Part shown: positions 33,985 through 45,439 of the stretch, one piece after another
Numbering within the stretch: the stretch's first letter is position 1
How the letters are laid out: the number at the start of each line of letters is the position of its first letter
NCBI RefSeq assembly: GCF_020497125.1
Contig: NC_059080.1
Span: 50,905,563 to 50,969,562, forward strand
From: Mauremys mutica
Taxonomy: Eukaryota > Chordata > Testudines > Geoemydidae
Reading direction: 5' to 3'
DNA: 64,000 nucleotides
Position numbers and translations under genes: made by a program
Notes under the pieces: model-generated
What the model was told of the DNA's origin: nothing
What the model saw: the letters and a program-made list of their open reading frames with translations, nothing else
Databases searched by the model: none

Positions 33985-34154
33985 CTCTTACTCATAACAC
34001 AGGGGGAGAAAATGAAGGCCTGGAGCTCAGACCTTGGGATAGACACAGTGAATCTGTCCCCTGGGAGGAAGACGGGCAGAATAGTGGAGAGAGTGACCAT
34101 GTCATAACTAGAACAGGAGTACTTGTGGCACCTTAGAGACTAACTAATTTGTTT

Positions 34155-34192
34155 GAGCATAAGCTTTCGTGGGCTACAGCCCACTTCATCGG
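34155..34192 (-). ncRNA. Hammerhead-like fold, inverted copy
   Basis: On the minus strand: CCGATGA, an extra A, a perfect GTGGGC/GCCCAC hairpin with loop TGTA, GAAAGC, loop TTAT, GCTC. The last C would be the cleavage-site residue. Only U4 of the core box deviates (C). Stem I pairing is not evident. Confidence 0.45.
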
Positions 34193-34700
34193 ATGCATAG
34201 AATGGAATATATAGTACATTGGCCAAACCGGACAGTCACTATGCAAAAGAATAAATGAATAAATGGACACAAATCTGACATCAGGAATCATAACATTCAA
34301 AAACCAGTAGGAGAACACTTCAACCTCTCTGGTCACTCAGTAACACACTTAAAGGTGGCAATTTTGTAACAGAAAAGCTTCAAAAACGGACTCCAACGAG
34401 AAACTGCTGAACTTGAATTTATATACAAACTAGATACCATTAATTTTGGCTTGATTAGAGACTGGGAATGGCTGAGTCATTACACAGATTGAATCTATTT
34501 CCCCATGTTAAGTATCCTCACACCTCTTGTCAACTGTCTGAAATGGGACATCCTGATTATCACTACAAAAGTTGTTTTTCTCCTGCTGATTATAGCTCAT
34601 CTTAATTAATTAGCCTCTTAGAGTTGATATGGCTACTTGCACCTTTTCATGTTCTGTATGTATATATATATCTCCTTACTATATGTTCCATTCTATGCAT

Positions 34701-34739
34701 CTGAAGAAGTGAGCTGTAGCCCACGAAAGCTTATGCTCA
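34701..34739 (+). ncRNA. Hammerhead-like fold, direct copy
   Basis: CTGAAGA matches the CUGANGA core box exactly. It is followed by an extra A, a stem GTGAGC/GCCCAC with one mismatch (loop TGTA), GAAAGC, loop TTAT and GCTC. Together with the copies at 20479 and 34155 it supports a conserved small ribozyme-like fold in the element's 3' region. Confidence 0.45.
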
Positions 34740-34833
34740 GATAAATTTGCTAGTCTTTAAGGTGCCACAAGTTCTCCTGTTCTTTTTGTGAATACAAACT
34801 AACACGGCTGCTACTCTGAAACATGTCACAACT

Positions 34834-35269
34834 GCTGCTCAAGATGCTTCGCTCTGGAATATGTCCTCCCACTTAGCATACACTCCCCCCAGCCCCAGGA
34901 ATAAGACAACAGGCCGGGGGATGGGAGAAGCCCAAAACAATGGCTCTGAGCCCACTGAAAATGGAAATCAGGCAAGAAAAATCCAGATCATCTGTATGTC
35001 ACACCTGATTCCATCATTCCGAAAGAACTGACACAGATTAACGAGCATGTACACGAGCCATGATTAGTAAGATTTGTCTGTTGTATTAGGTAGTAGGTTA
35101 TAAGTCATCAGAAGTCAGGGAAAAGAGATAGGCTTGATATGGGATTTAAATAGAAGGGCAGGCAAATAGGTAAAGTGTGGCAATCGGGGCATTCCAGATG
35201 ATGAGGAAAGCGTGGGAAAAAGACATACCACCGGATATGGAAGATCAGGGAACATTAACGGCATGTCAT
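34834..35269. other. Intergenic, no gene seen
   Basis: Nothing recognised. Confidence 0.5.
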
Positions 35270-35555
35270 AGAGCTGCATTTGACTTGCTGCAAAAAATAA
35301 TCATCATCATCATAATAAAAACACTTTTTTTTTCATTTTCATCTATTTGGTTTTTGCAGAATTTCAGGTTTTCAAAAAAAACCAAACCTAACATTTTTAG
35401 TTTTCAACTACTGAGAGCTGAAAAAAATGGTTTTAAAGATTTTTGATGAAAATCCAAAACATTCCTTATGAAAACTGATGTTTTTGGTTTAGCCAAAAAG
35501 CCATTTTTCCCCTCAAAAAATAGTTTGAATGAAAAATATTCAGTCAGCTCTAATA
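35270..35555. mobile_element. AT-rich inverted-terminus repeat copy
   Basis: It runs from 'agagctgcatttgact' to 'aatattcagtcagctct', with TTTT/AAAA-rich interior ('gaaaatccaaaac', 'aaaaagccattttt'). It is related to 11008-11516. Confidence 0.45.
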
Positions 35556-36507
35556 TTTAATTAATCTAGGACACTGGCTAGAAATGAGAGAGAGATGAGG
35601 CTGGAGAAGGGCAGATAGAGAAAAGCAATCCACAGACAGCAAAATGCCCCAAATTCCTGTGCACTCTGACACCTGACCAAGAAGGTGTCCAGGTTGGATC
35701 CTATCAATTGCAACACTGCAGAGGAGATGAACCAATAAGGAGAGGTGCTTGGGGTTGGATGGACCATGCAGAAAGGCAGCTTCAGCTCTGTGGAAGAGTT
35801 GGAAGTGGGACAAGACATGATCAAGGAATTGTTTTGACGGAAGTGGTTCAAGGGGGTGAAGGAAAACAAGAACCGGATTTGTAGAAATGAGATGGTATAG
35901 AAACACCAGAGAAAAGTGAGGAAGGGAGAGAAAGAGAAAACATAAAACTGACAAGAATGAGCTGCAAAGTATTCAAACAGCAAAGCAAAAAGAGAAAGGG
36001 AAAGAATAAGGAAATGGAAGAGAGAGAGAGAGAGAGAACACAACTCTGAACACTCTGAGGCCTGATTGTGGTGTAAGTCAGTTCTGCTGATTTTAACTGA
36101 GTGATGCCAACTTTCACCATTGGGGATGGGGCTCACTGGTTCCAATGGAGCTAGACCAGTTTACACCAGCTGGGGATCTGGTCCCCAACCTCTGTGCCAA
36201 CTAACTTCCCCTCTATTTGTAAGCCCCTCTACGCTTTCTGAGATGCTGGTGCAAACCTTGACTCCTGTCTATAATGAGAGGTGCTGTCAGAAAAGAGAGG
36301 AAGCTGTCTGTTGAGTCAGTGCTGGGGAATGCAGGCCAAATAAACAGAGAATGCTCTTGACAGCTGAAGAGGAGAAATTGCAACAGAGCTATTAAACTAA
36401 ACTTTTGAAGGCAAGTGAAATACAACTTCTCAGAGAACGGCCACCAAAATGCCAATGCAATAGCCACTTCAAGAAGAAGTAGAAGGTTCCTCAATATCAT
36501 TCTTCAT
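35556..36507. other. Intergenic with GA microsatellite
   Basis: A (GA)n run spans 36019-36037. A palindromic dispersed repeat lies at about 36058-36182. The long minus-strand frames at 35550-36145 arise from purine-rich sequence and carry no motif. Confidence 0.55.
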
Positions 36508-36755
36508 ATTCTGATAGCCCTAGAGGCCCCAGCTGAGTTCAGGGCCCCATACAAATACATGTGCGACAGCCCCTCTCCTGGAGAGCTTACAGTCTAAACG
36601 GACAAACAATTGTCTCCATTTTACAGACGGGGAACAGAGGCCCAGGGGGATTAAGTGAATCACCCAGACCCACACAGTGAGACTGTGGCAGGGACAGGAA
36701 CCAAACCCCGATCTCCTGAGTCCTTTCCATCACATTTGAAACCCCACTCACTGGT
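36508..36755. repeat. CORE-SINE/MIR-like fragment
   Basis: The order is 'gccctagaggccccagctgagttcagggcccc', 'gagagcttacagtctaaac', 'ttttacagacggggaacagaggccc', 'ccaaaccccgatctcctgagtcc', a recognisable amniote SINE body. Confidence 0.7.
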
Positions 36756-37743
36756 CTTTTCTATCATGATAGACAGTGCTCTTGAATCACAATGTGGGAC
36801 TCTTGACCCAAATGACACTGAGCACTTGAACCCAGATGGACCCCAATTGAAGGAGAGGGGCATGTGTGGGGGGCCAATCCAAAGGCAAGGGGCTCCAGTG
36901 AGACAGACCGAGAGCGAAAGAGACGACCAGTGCAGAAATAAAGCAGAGATGGTTGAGGAAAATTCCATGACCTTGAAACAAATGACGGAATAAGAGATAA
37001 AGACCAACTGGTTACTCTCCAAAGATGCCCTCTGAGAAAGGGGACGTTGGCCCTTTCTAGTTCTCTCTCCCTCCCTGCTGCCCTTCAGCCTTGCTGCCGA
37101 GGCAGCCTTATCAGTAAAGCATGAAAAGCATTTCTCACCTGAGGAATCTTCCTCCTGGAGAGATTAGCCAGCCTAGTTCCCCTCTGGACAGAGGGAACTG
37201 CAGCCATCTCTGGAATGCAAGACTGCCTCTCCCCTCTTGGCACTGGGTGGCTGAAATTCCTGCTGTCTCTCCGATGAATGGACTGGAGCACATTGCACAC
37301 CATGCTGGTGCCTTCCTGCTGCACATCCTTCATCTGCCTGGCACTGTCTGGTGAAAGGGGTTGGTGCAGCATATCTTGGGTGTTTTAATGACACCATACA
37401 TGAGGGATGGGAGAGGCCAGTGTGCAGGCCAGTGGATCTTGACACAAGCCGTCTGAGGTCAGTAAATGAGACTCCACCATGGGGTTTCCTGAGACTGTGC
37501 CAAGCGAAATGTGTTTGCTGTGAAGTCTGTGTTGGTATCAAACAGGGAGAGTAGAATCCCCCAGTCCCCTGAATCCTAAGGAATATTAATAGCTAATACG
37601 AATACTATCCAGACAGTAGGAAACACTGCCCATCACTGTGGTATCTGGACGCCTTTTTCTTAAATATGTACTCTTCTCCTGGGACAGCCACAGCTTAATG
37701 CCAGCTGGGATTTGGGGCCTCTAACTTTCCTCCTTATGGGAGA
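36756..37743. other. Intergenic, no gene seen
   Basis: Overlapping frames of 60-120 codons on both strands near 37085-37554, without recognisable domains or splice context. Confidence 0.45.
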
Positions 37744-38215
37744 TTCATAGAGTTTAAGGGACCATTAGCTCATCCAGTCTGACCTCTTGTCTAGCACAGG
37801 TCATCACATTTCACTCAGTTACTCCTGCATTAGCTCTATCACGTCTGCTTGGCTAAAGCATCTCTTCCAGAAAGGCCTCCAGTCTTGATCAGAAGCCACC
37901 AAGAGATGGAGAATCCACCACTTCCCTTGGTAGTTTCTTCTACTGGTTACTCACCCTCACTGTTTAAAAATGTGTGCCTTGCTTCTGAATGTGTCTGGCT
38001 TTAACTTCTAGCCACTGGGTCTGGGTCTGGATCTGGGTCTGCCTTTTTCTGCTAGAGTACAGAGCCCTTTGCCATCTGGAATTTTCTCTCTGTGAAGGTA
38101 CTTCATGAGGTGATTTGATTACAGGGTGGATCTTTTTGGTAAGCTGAACAGACTGAGCTCGTTAAGTGTCTCACTGCAAGGCATCTTATCAAGCCCTTGA
38201 CTCCTTTTGGTGTAT
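37744..38215 (-). mobile_element. CR1-type LINE 3' end, antisense
   Basis: The plus strand reads as the complement of a CR1 3' region: 'catagagtttaagggaccattagctcatccagtctgacc' then 'ggagaatccaccacttcccttggtagtttcttc'. A short TCTGGG tandem run occurs near 38015-38040. Confidence 0.7.
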
Positions 38216-39204
38216 TGTCACAGCTTGCCAGGAGCAAGGGGTTATGTCCTGGCTCATCCTGTAACTGTTAATTGAAAGTCAGCCCCAAATGGCTTTTAAC
38301 TCCACAACAAACAGGCAGTTTGTTCCTTACTTTAACTGAAGGTGCAGTCAGTTTGTCAAGCCCAGGCTGAGGAGTATTGGTCAAGAACAGAGAGCTCCTC
38401 CCCTAGTCCAGCTTCTCCAGCCGTCATCCTCAGAAGAAGCAAGTAAGCCTTCTTATCCCACCTGGTGGGTCCTGATTGGCTATTGCCTCCTCCAGGCCTT
38501 TTTAGCCACTGAAGGACCAAGTCTTGTTTGTTCGACCAGTGCCAGAGCCAGAGTGGCCTCTCTAGGCTGTTTTCAGAGGACTAAACTTCTTGCCCCTCTT
38601 TGCCAGGTAATACTTTTCCTTCGAATGAGTGTGTCAGGGCGGTGATGCTTCCAGCAAGGGGCAGAGAAGGCCAGTTAAACCCTATCATGTGACTTTTCTG
38701 TACACCCTATCCAGTCTAGGCTTGAGCCTTGCAATAATGTGGGGAGGATACCCCAAAGGTTCATAGACGGCTGGATTCCAGGGAAATTAAAAGAGAAAAG
38801 TGTTCAATGTGCTTAGTAGTGGGTAACTGAGGTAACAATAAAACGAGGAATCCTGGAACCTCTCTGAACATATCCAGAATCAAACCTTTTCATTACATCC
38901 ATAACATCTGAGAGTCAAGTGTATGATGTTACCATGACCCCAGTACTCTACTCCCAGAGTTCAACTGCGTCAGAGTGGTCCAGAGAGGAGGCCTGGCCAG
39001 TCTCCTCATTGACAATGGATGCCAGCTTTCCTCAGTAGATTTCATCAGCCAAAGGGCTGGTGGGTCAAACTCCAGAATCTCACTGAGCAGCATTGGCTGG
39101 ACTCCTCATTTGTCCTCTCCAGAAATGGGTCTGTATCTACAGATGCTGAAAGATTGTTCTGAAACCAAGTAACTTCTCACAGAGGGGAAATACTTGACTC
39201 TCTT
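38216..39204. other. Intergenic, no gene seen
   Basis: No coding frame. 38220-38620 has promoter-less LTR-like composition but no identifiable ends, so no call is made. Confidence 0.4.
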
Positions 39205-39670
39205 ACTGATGGCAGATGCATAGATGGTGAGGCCAGATGGGAGTATTATGGTCATCTAGTCCAGGGGTGGGCAACCTATGGCACGCATGCCAAAGGCGGC
39301 ACAGGAGCTGATTTTCAGTGGCACTCACACTGCCCGGGTCCTGGCTGCTGGTCCGGGGTGGGGGGTGGGGGTTCTGCATTTTAATTTAATTTTAAATGAA
39401 GCTCTTAAACATTTTAAAAACCTTATTTACTTTACATACAACAATAGTTTAGTTATATATTAGAGACATAGAAAGAGACCTTCTAAAAACGTTAAAATGT
39501 ATTACCGGCACACGAAACCTTAAATTAATTACAGTGAATAAATGAAGACTCAGCACAGCACTTCTGAAAGGTTGCCGACCCCTGATCTAGTCTGACCTGC
39601 TGCGCGACACGAGCCGTAGATGTCTCTCAGGGATTCCTATCCATCCTCCCCTGCTATGTAAGTGACAGTG
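39205..39670 (-). mobile_element. CR1-type antisense fragment split by a hAT
   Basis: 'ggccagatgggagtattatggtcatctagt' continues after the hAT with 'ctgacctgctgcgcgacacgagccgtag'. This matches the antisense 3' end of a CR1-related LINE such as that at 37744. Confidence 0.6.
39262..39584. mobile_element. hAT-type element with perfect 8-bp target duplication
   Basis: The ends CAGGGGTGGGCAACC and GGTTGCCGACCCCTG are inverted. ATCTAGTC flanks both sides (39254-39261, 39585-39592). Same family as 51021-51327, in opposite orientation, with 'tttactttacatacaacaatagtttag' shared. Confidence 0.9.
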
Positions 39671-41244
39671 TCTAGCCCCAAAGCTTGTGGCTGAGCTACA
39701 GCATATCATCCCATCTCTACTGAGCTCTGGATTTATGGCTGCCTGACAGGGGGCATGCTGACACTCCAGCCGGAGAGCAGATTTCACAAGCCAAATCTGC
39801 GCAACGCTTTTGGACCCTCGGTGAAATTTTGAAAGCTTGAAAACCTGCACGGAATGAAGGGCTGAAAAACGGGGTGTGAAATTTCACTTCCACTTGTTTG
39901 TTAATCTACCCAGCGTTTGGAGCACAGAGTGGCATTCAGATTGATTGGCGTGCCCCTCCTTCACCACTCGGGGGAGCTGTCTCCAACACAGGGTGGAGCC
40001 AGACACTGGGGCAAACAACAAATCTTTGTACCATGAAACTGACAAGCAGACGAGACTGAAGTAACTGCAGAAAAGGGGGCAAAGAGCAGCCGTATTCTCT
40101 CCTCTAAGCCAGGTCCCAGAGCCTGGCACCCTGCTGGGAAATGGCTTGCAGCAGTGACTGGGCATATGTGAAGGAAGAGTTGCTGCTGGGACCACAAATC
40201 AATAAGCTGCTAGTATGTGAGACGAGTGGTATGCCCGGAATGCAACAAAACCCTTCCCAGGCAGTGGCCTGGAGTTTACGAGCGGGGCGGGGAGAAGCAG
40301 GCCGGCTGCCGTGCCCACTGCCAGGCATGCATCAGGCTGCATGCATACCGGCTGCCCTCAGCTACCCCTGTGCCGGGCGCAGTGTACTGCTGTTTTATTA
40401 ATCCAGGGTGGATGGCTTTGGGATTGAGGCCAGATTCTCAGAGGTATTTAGGCACCTAACTGCCATGGATTGGGAGGATCTGGGCTTCAGTTCCTCTTGC
40501 CCTTGGGAACACATTGCGCTCCCTCTGAGAGCTGAGCAGCGAACCTTCTCCCCACCCCACTCCTAAAGCTGCCACACCACCTGCTGTGCTGAAGAAAGGC
40601 AGAGGGGCTCTGGCTGGCCATCACACTGCACCTGTATACAGACTGAGGTAAAATCCCTGACTAACTCAAGGCACTGGCAAAATTTCCATTGGTTTCATCA
40701 GGGTCAGAATTTTATCCCAGAACTCTAAAATCTAGGTGTGTTAAATGCTGTGCGGGAGGGAGGCTGCTATCTTCACAGTAGCCCAGAACAGAGCACTTTA
40801 CTCGCAGCAGTTAGTGCATTTCAGTGTAGTTGTTTTGGGAACCCTGGGAGAGCATGAAGGTACAGCCAGGACAGGCTGTGGAGTTGCCTAGAGCAGCCTC
40901 TCATTTCATTTGATCAATTGCTTTTTTGTTTTTCATAATAAATTCATGTGTTTCAATGCCTAGAATATACTGATGAAGTTTACTGTTCAGGTGTCATGCA
41001 GACCCAGTTTGAGACACCCTAACCCAGTTTTATTGAACCATTTCAAAACCCACTTGGCTACTGGAGGACAAGAGCTGAGAAGAAATACAGAGTAATGTGG
41101 CTATTACCATCAAAATGGCAGGGAAGTAAGGCAGCCCAAAGGTGAGGACATGGTCTCCACCACACCCACCCAAGTTGCCAGTTTAGGCAATGTTTTCTCA
41201 GCCGAGTACGAACAATAATATAATTATTAGTACTCTGGTATCAT
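39671..41244. other. Intergenic, no gene seen
   Basis: Overlapping opposite-strand frames near 39884-40459, but no recognisable protein. A short dispersed-repeat segment lies near 40431-40500. Confidence 0.45.
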
Positions 41245-41400
41245 GCTTTTTGTCCATAGATCTCAAAGCACTTTAGTAAGGCAATACACATCATTATCCC
41301 CATTTTACACATGGGGAAACTGAGACACCCAGCAATCAAGTGACGCAGCTGGGAGCAGAAGCCAAGTCTCTTGAGAACCCATCCCACTTCATGGAGTATG
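41245..41400. repeat. SINE-like fragment
   Basis: 'atctcaaagcactttagtaaggc', 'cattatccccattttacacatggggaaactgag' and 'gtgacgcagctgggagcagaagcc' are the amniote MIR-like order. Confidence 0.65.
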
Positions 41401-41424
41401 AGGAAAACACTTTATCATCATTTA

Positions 41425-41650
41425 TATTACAGTAGCACCTGCCACTGAGGTTAGGGCCCCATTTTGCTAGGCACTGTACAAGCATGTTGTGAGAGTCCCT
41501 GCTCTAAAGAGCAAGACAAAGGAAGGGTGGTAGGGGAACAGACCTGCCCATGGTCACCCCACAGATCAGTAGCAAAGCCAAGAGTAGAACACAAGTTCAT
41601 TGATACTTAGCCCAGCACCCTAACTGCTAGGCCACAATGCCTCTCAAATC
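41425..41650. repeat. SINE-like fragment with tRNA-like end
   Basis: 'acagtagcacctgccactgaggttagggcccca ... ctaggcactgtacaagc' runs to 'cctaactgctaggccacaatgcctctc', the tRNA-derived head in antisense. Confidence 0.7.
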
Positions 41651-42194
41651 CATCTCCTGCTATAGCACATAACCCCCTCCCTTGACTTATCATCATCAGA
41701 GATGGGACTGTACCACTATGAATGTGGCCATTGCCCAGCCCCCTTCCCACCTGAGATTGATTGGTGAGCTCCCTCCCTGTAGGCACCCATCCTCACCTCT
41801 AGGGCACCCCTTCGTGCCTGGACATAGCATTGCAGGCAACTTCGCTTCTTGCTCCACCATGGCCAATACCTTAACCCTGCAATGGAAAGTCCCAGCTGGC
41901 ATCCTCTCCAGCTCGACCTCCGGCCAACTCACTCCACACTTCAGGCCCCTGATGGGGTGACAAAAGGCACAACTGAAAGTCCAAATCGAATGTCCCACTC
42001 TGCATTGACTGATGTCCTTTGCTTCCTGGCCACTATAGATCTTCACTCAGCTTGGTTCTTCCTCAGCAGGATTCCACTACTGCTTCCCTTCACCACAGAC
42101 TCCAGCTGCTTGCCTCTGGAGAGCTCCCTGCTCCTTGTAGGCCCTGGCTCAGGGCTCCCACAGGCATTTACTGTGTTCCCTGTGGGTGACTTAG
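41651..42194. other. Intergenic, no gene seen
   Basis: No supported gene. The frame 41849-42367 crosses into the CR1 element and is not a single coding unit. Confidence 0.5.
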
Positions 42195-43506
42195 TCCCTG
42201 GAAAAATCATGGAGCAGGTCCTCAAGGAATCCATTTTGAAGCACTTGGAGGAGAGGAAGGTAATCAGGAATAGTCAACATGGATTCACATGCCTGATCAA
42301 ACTGATTGCCTTCTATGATGAGATAATTGGCTCTGTGGATATCGGGAAAGCGGTGGACATGATATAGCTTGACTTTAGCAAAGCTTTTGATATGGTCTCC
42401 CACAGTATTCTTGCCAGCAAGTTAAAAAGTATGGATTGGATTAAAGGCCTATAAGGTGGATAGAAAGCTGGCTAGATCATCGGGCTCAACAGGTAGTGAT
42501 CAACGGCTCCATGTCTAGTTGGGAGCCAGTATCAAGCAGAATGCCCCAGGGGTCTGTCCTGTGGGCAGTTTTGTTCAACATCTTCATTAATGATCTGGAT
42601 GATGGGATGGATTGCACCCTCAGCAAGTTTGCGGATGACACTAAGCTGGGAGGAGAGGTAGATACTTTGGAGGGTAGCGATAGGGTCCAGACTGATCTAG
42701 ACAAATTAGAGGATTGTGCCAAAAGAAATCTGATGAGGCTCAATAAGTTCCTGCACTTAGGAAGGAAGAATCTCATGCACTGATACAGGCTGGGTCCGAC
42801 TGGCTAAGTGGCAGTTCTGCAGAAAAGGACCTGGGAATTACAGTGGACGAGAAGCTGGATATGAGTCAGCAGTGTGCCCTTGTTGCCAAGAAGGCTAATG
42901 ACTTATTGGGCTGCATTAGTAGGAGCATTGCCAGCAGATCAAGGGAAGTGATTATTCCCCCCTATTTGGCACTAGTGAGGCCACATCTGAAGTATTATGT
43001 CCAGTTTTGGGCTTCCCACTACAGAAAGGCTGTGGACGAATTGGAGAGAGTCCAGTGGAGAGCAACAAAAATTATTAGGGGGCTGGGACACATGACTTAT
43101 GAGGAGAGGTTGAGGGAACTGGGCTTATTTAGTCTGCAGAAGAGAAGAGTGAGGGAGGACTTGATAGCAGCCTTCAACTACCTGAAGGGGGGGGTTTCAA
43201 AAAGGATGGAGCTAGGCTGTTCTCAGTGGTAGAAGATGACAGAACAAGGAGTAATGGTCTCAAGTTGCAGAGGGGGAGGTTTAGGTTGGATATTAGGAAA
43301 AACTTTTTTACTAGTAGGGTGGTGAAGCACTGGAATGGGTTACCTAGGGAGGTGGTGGAATCTTCTTCCTTAGAGGTTTTTAAGGTCAGGCTTGACAAAG
43401 CCCTGGCTGGGATGATTTAGTTGGGTTTGGCCCTGCTTTGAGCAGGGGGTTGGACTAGATGACCTCCTGAGGTCCCTTCCAACCCTGAGATTCTGTGATT
43501 CTATGA
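42195..43506 (+). mobile_element. CR1 LINE, 5'-truncated, with reverse-transcriptase palm
   Basis: The frame covers KIMEQVLKESILKHLEERKVI, LDFSKAFDMVSH (after a stop), [22 protein letters not shown] and [14 protein letters not shown] (42628-42639) is the reverse-transcriptase active-site motif. Downstream, LVRPHLKYYVQFWASHYRKAVDELERVQWRATKII belongs to the post-palm region. It ends with the CR1 3' UTR and 'ttctgtgattctatga'. Several stops and a frameshift (about 42783-42843) show it is dead. It is the longest CR1 copy here. Confidence 0.9.
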
Positions 43507-43679
43507 CTCGGCCTGGCTTCCCTAGGCTCTTACCAGAGGAGCCTCCCCCTGTTCCTCACTCCAGTGCCTTGCCCCACATACTCTGGTCCCTGCTCTAGGC
43601 AGTGCTCACGCTGCTTCCCCACCACAGCTGGGGGCAGTCTAATTAAGCCCCATTAGACCCAGCTGAAGTCACTAATTAG

Positions 43680-44105
43680 TAGGGCTGTTGATTAATCACA
43701 GTTAACTCACGCGATTAACTCAGAAAAATTAATCATGATTTAAAAAATTAATCTTTTTTAATCATTAATTAAGTAGGTTTTACATTGTTTTATTTTTGAA
43801 TGCGATTTTTTTTTTACATAATTCTACATGTGTAAGTTCAGCTTTCATGATAAAGAGATTGCACTGGAGTACTTGTATTAGGTGAATTGAAAAATAGTAT
43901 TTCTTTTGTTTTTTACAGTGCAAATATTTTTAATAAAAATAAATATAAAGCGAGCACTGTACACTTTGTATTCTGTGTTGTAATTGAAATCAATACATTT
44001 AAAAATGTAGAAAACATCCAAAAATATTTAAATAAATGGTATTCTGTTATTGTTTAATCACATGATTAATTGCGATGAATTTTTTTTAATCACTTGACAG
44101 CCCTA
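43680..44105. mobile_element. AT-rich hAT-type element with 8-bp target duplication
   Basis: The ends TAGGGCTGTTGATTAATC and GATTAAT...ACAGCCCTA are inverted. CTAATTAG flanks both sides (43672-43679, 44106-44113). Subterminal 'cgattaactcagaaaaattaatca' and poly-A/T runs fill the interior, with no coding capacity. Confidence 0.85.
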
Positions 44106-44159
44106 CTAATTAGCCCTTACATTGCCAGCTCATCAGTGAGCTGCCAAGTCATGGCTGGG

Positions 44160-44250
44160 GTTAGGTGGGGTTGATCCTGCTTTTGAGCAGGGGGTTGGAC
44201 TAGATGACCTCCTGAGGTCCCTTCCATCCCTGACATTCTATGATTCTATG
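44160..44250 (+). mobile_element. CR1 LINE 3' end, very short
   Basis: About 90 bp of the terminal CR1 3' UTR ('gagcagggggttggactagatgacctcctgag') plus the tail 'ctatgattctatg'. Confidence 0.85.
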
Positions 44251-44739
44251 GGCCAGACTGAGCCCAGCATACCTCAAAGGTTGGCCCGCGATGCTCCCCT
44301 GCGAGTTTTCTCCCAAGGTGGGTTGTGCGCCTAAACGTTCATGAGAGGAGTCTTAACAGAAGTCCGTGCATGGAAATCCTGTGTTTGGGAAAGGGGAAAG
44401 ACTTTAATTATTGAATTATCCATGGCGTCCTCTGTTTGGCAGTCATGGACTCAACAAGCAAGTCTGTTGCAGCAGAAAATGCAAGACAAATCAAAATTCC
44501 TGTGCTCTGCTTTGGAAACATGTCCTCATGTCCCTGGCTGTGTCTATAGCTTTTCTGTAAATAGAGGAACATTTCTTAGCTGTGTGAAGTCTGTCTGCAG
44601 TCACTATATGTGGACGCACAAGGCATGTGCATGTTGCTTTTATTTTTGTGGCTCCTCTTCGGGATTCATTGCCCCAGAAACATTACTGGATTAATGCTTA
44701 CCACAGCTGGGCAGGAAAGGGTCTTACCATCCTGTAAGG
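44251..44739. other. Intergenic, no gene seen
   Basis: The 117-codon frame 44341-44694 is Cys/Trp-rich, but I recognise no domain and see no flanking splice sites that fit an exon. Confidence 0.4.
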
Positions 44740-45125
44740 GTATTTGAGATTTTGACAAAATTTCTTGTGCTGAATTGGGACAAAAAGGCAAAATCTCAAA
44801 AAATTTCCTGAACTGTGAAAATGAAAAAGTTTCAGTCCAGGGCAATCGAAATGCTGAGTTTCTATAATTTGGAAATGTTTCCTTTTGATTTTGACCTTTT
44901 CATATTTTAAAACTCTTTTTTTTGCATAAAATTTAAAAACAAAAGAGTTTGAGCCCAAAATAGCAAAAAATTTTGTTCTGAACAGGACATTGGGACATTG
45001 GGATGTGTTTGAGTCGGGAAATTCTTCCAAGCTGACCCTGTCCAGCAAACAGTTTCTGTTTTGATATCGTGTCATCTTTTAGTGGACATTTTTTTTTGTC
45101 AAAAAGTTCCTGACCACCTCTAATG
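44740..45125. mobile_element. AT-rich repeat fragment
   Basis: Mirror-like runs of 'ttttgacaaaatttc' and 'ttttttttgtcaaaaagttcctgacca' with an AT-rich interior, similar to the family at 11008-11516. Confidence 0.4.
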
Positions 45126-45439
45126 CTCACAACTCCCCTCTGGAGCAGGGAATATCATATGGTGCTTCTTGCTACCTGTTAGCTAAACAGAAAGTAAAAA
45201 CAAGAAACCTTTGCTCTTCATCTGGCAGAGAGAGAAAGGAACAGACCCATGCAGACAAGAAGGCATTTTCCTACTCTTTCTTGGTTTCTGATTGGCTGCT
45301 TCATCCTGCATCAACCTGTCCATCCAAATATCTTTTCCAATCAGCTCTGTCCCAGCTGAAGGAAGGCAGATAGCGGCCCCTTTTAAGGTCCTTTGCAGTC
45401 TACATAGGACAGGTCTATACCACCTTTAATCAAACTGAA
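45126..45439. other. Intergenic, nothing recognised
   Basis: This stretch abuts the broken 3' end of the DIRS element and shows no sign of its missing terminal repeat. Confidence 0.5.

Larger units (their letters stand above)
34110..34821 (+). mobile_element. Penelope-like element with inverted 5' end
   Basis: 34110-34212 is an inverted copy of the element's own 3' region (34677-34790). It is followed by YIGQTGQSLCKRINE and, in another frame, KPVGEHFNLSGHSVTHLKVAIL. This is the second half of the GIY-YIG endonuclease domain of Penelope-like elements. The GIY half and the reverse transcriptase are missing. CATGTCATAACT and CATGTCACAACT flank the insert (34098-34109, 34822-34833; 11 of 12), marking it as one insertion event. 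Confidence 0.85.

Noticed and set aside
33200..34136. Proline-rich ORFs of 160 and 208 codons on the plus strand
   Set aside because: They track the tandem repeats of the hAT at 33229-33984 and run across its edge and target duplication.
35550..36145. 194- and 134-codon minus-strand ORFs with hydrophobic runs
   Set aside because: They derive from purine-rich DNA (poly-pyrimidine on the coding strand), giving Leu/Ser/Phe runs; no recognised domain or splice sites.
38216..38900. Possible LTR
   Set aside because: Composition is LTR-like, but no TG...CA ends, target duplication or TATA/poly(A) pair could be defined.
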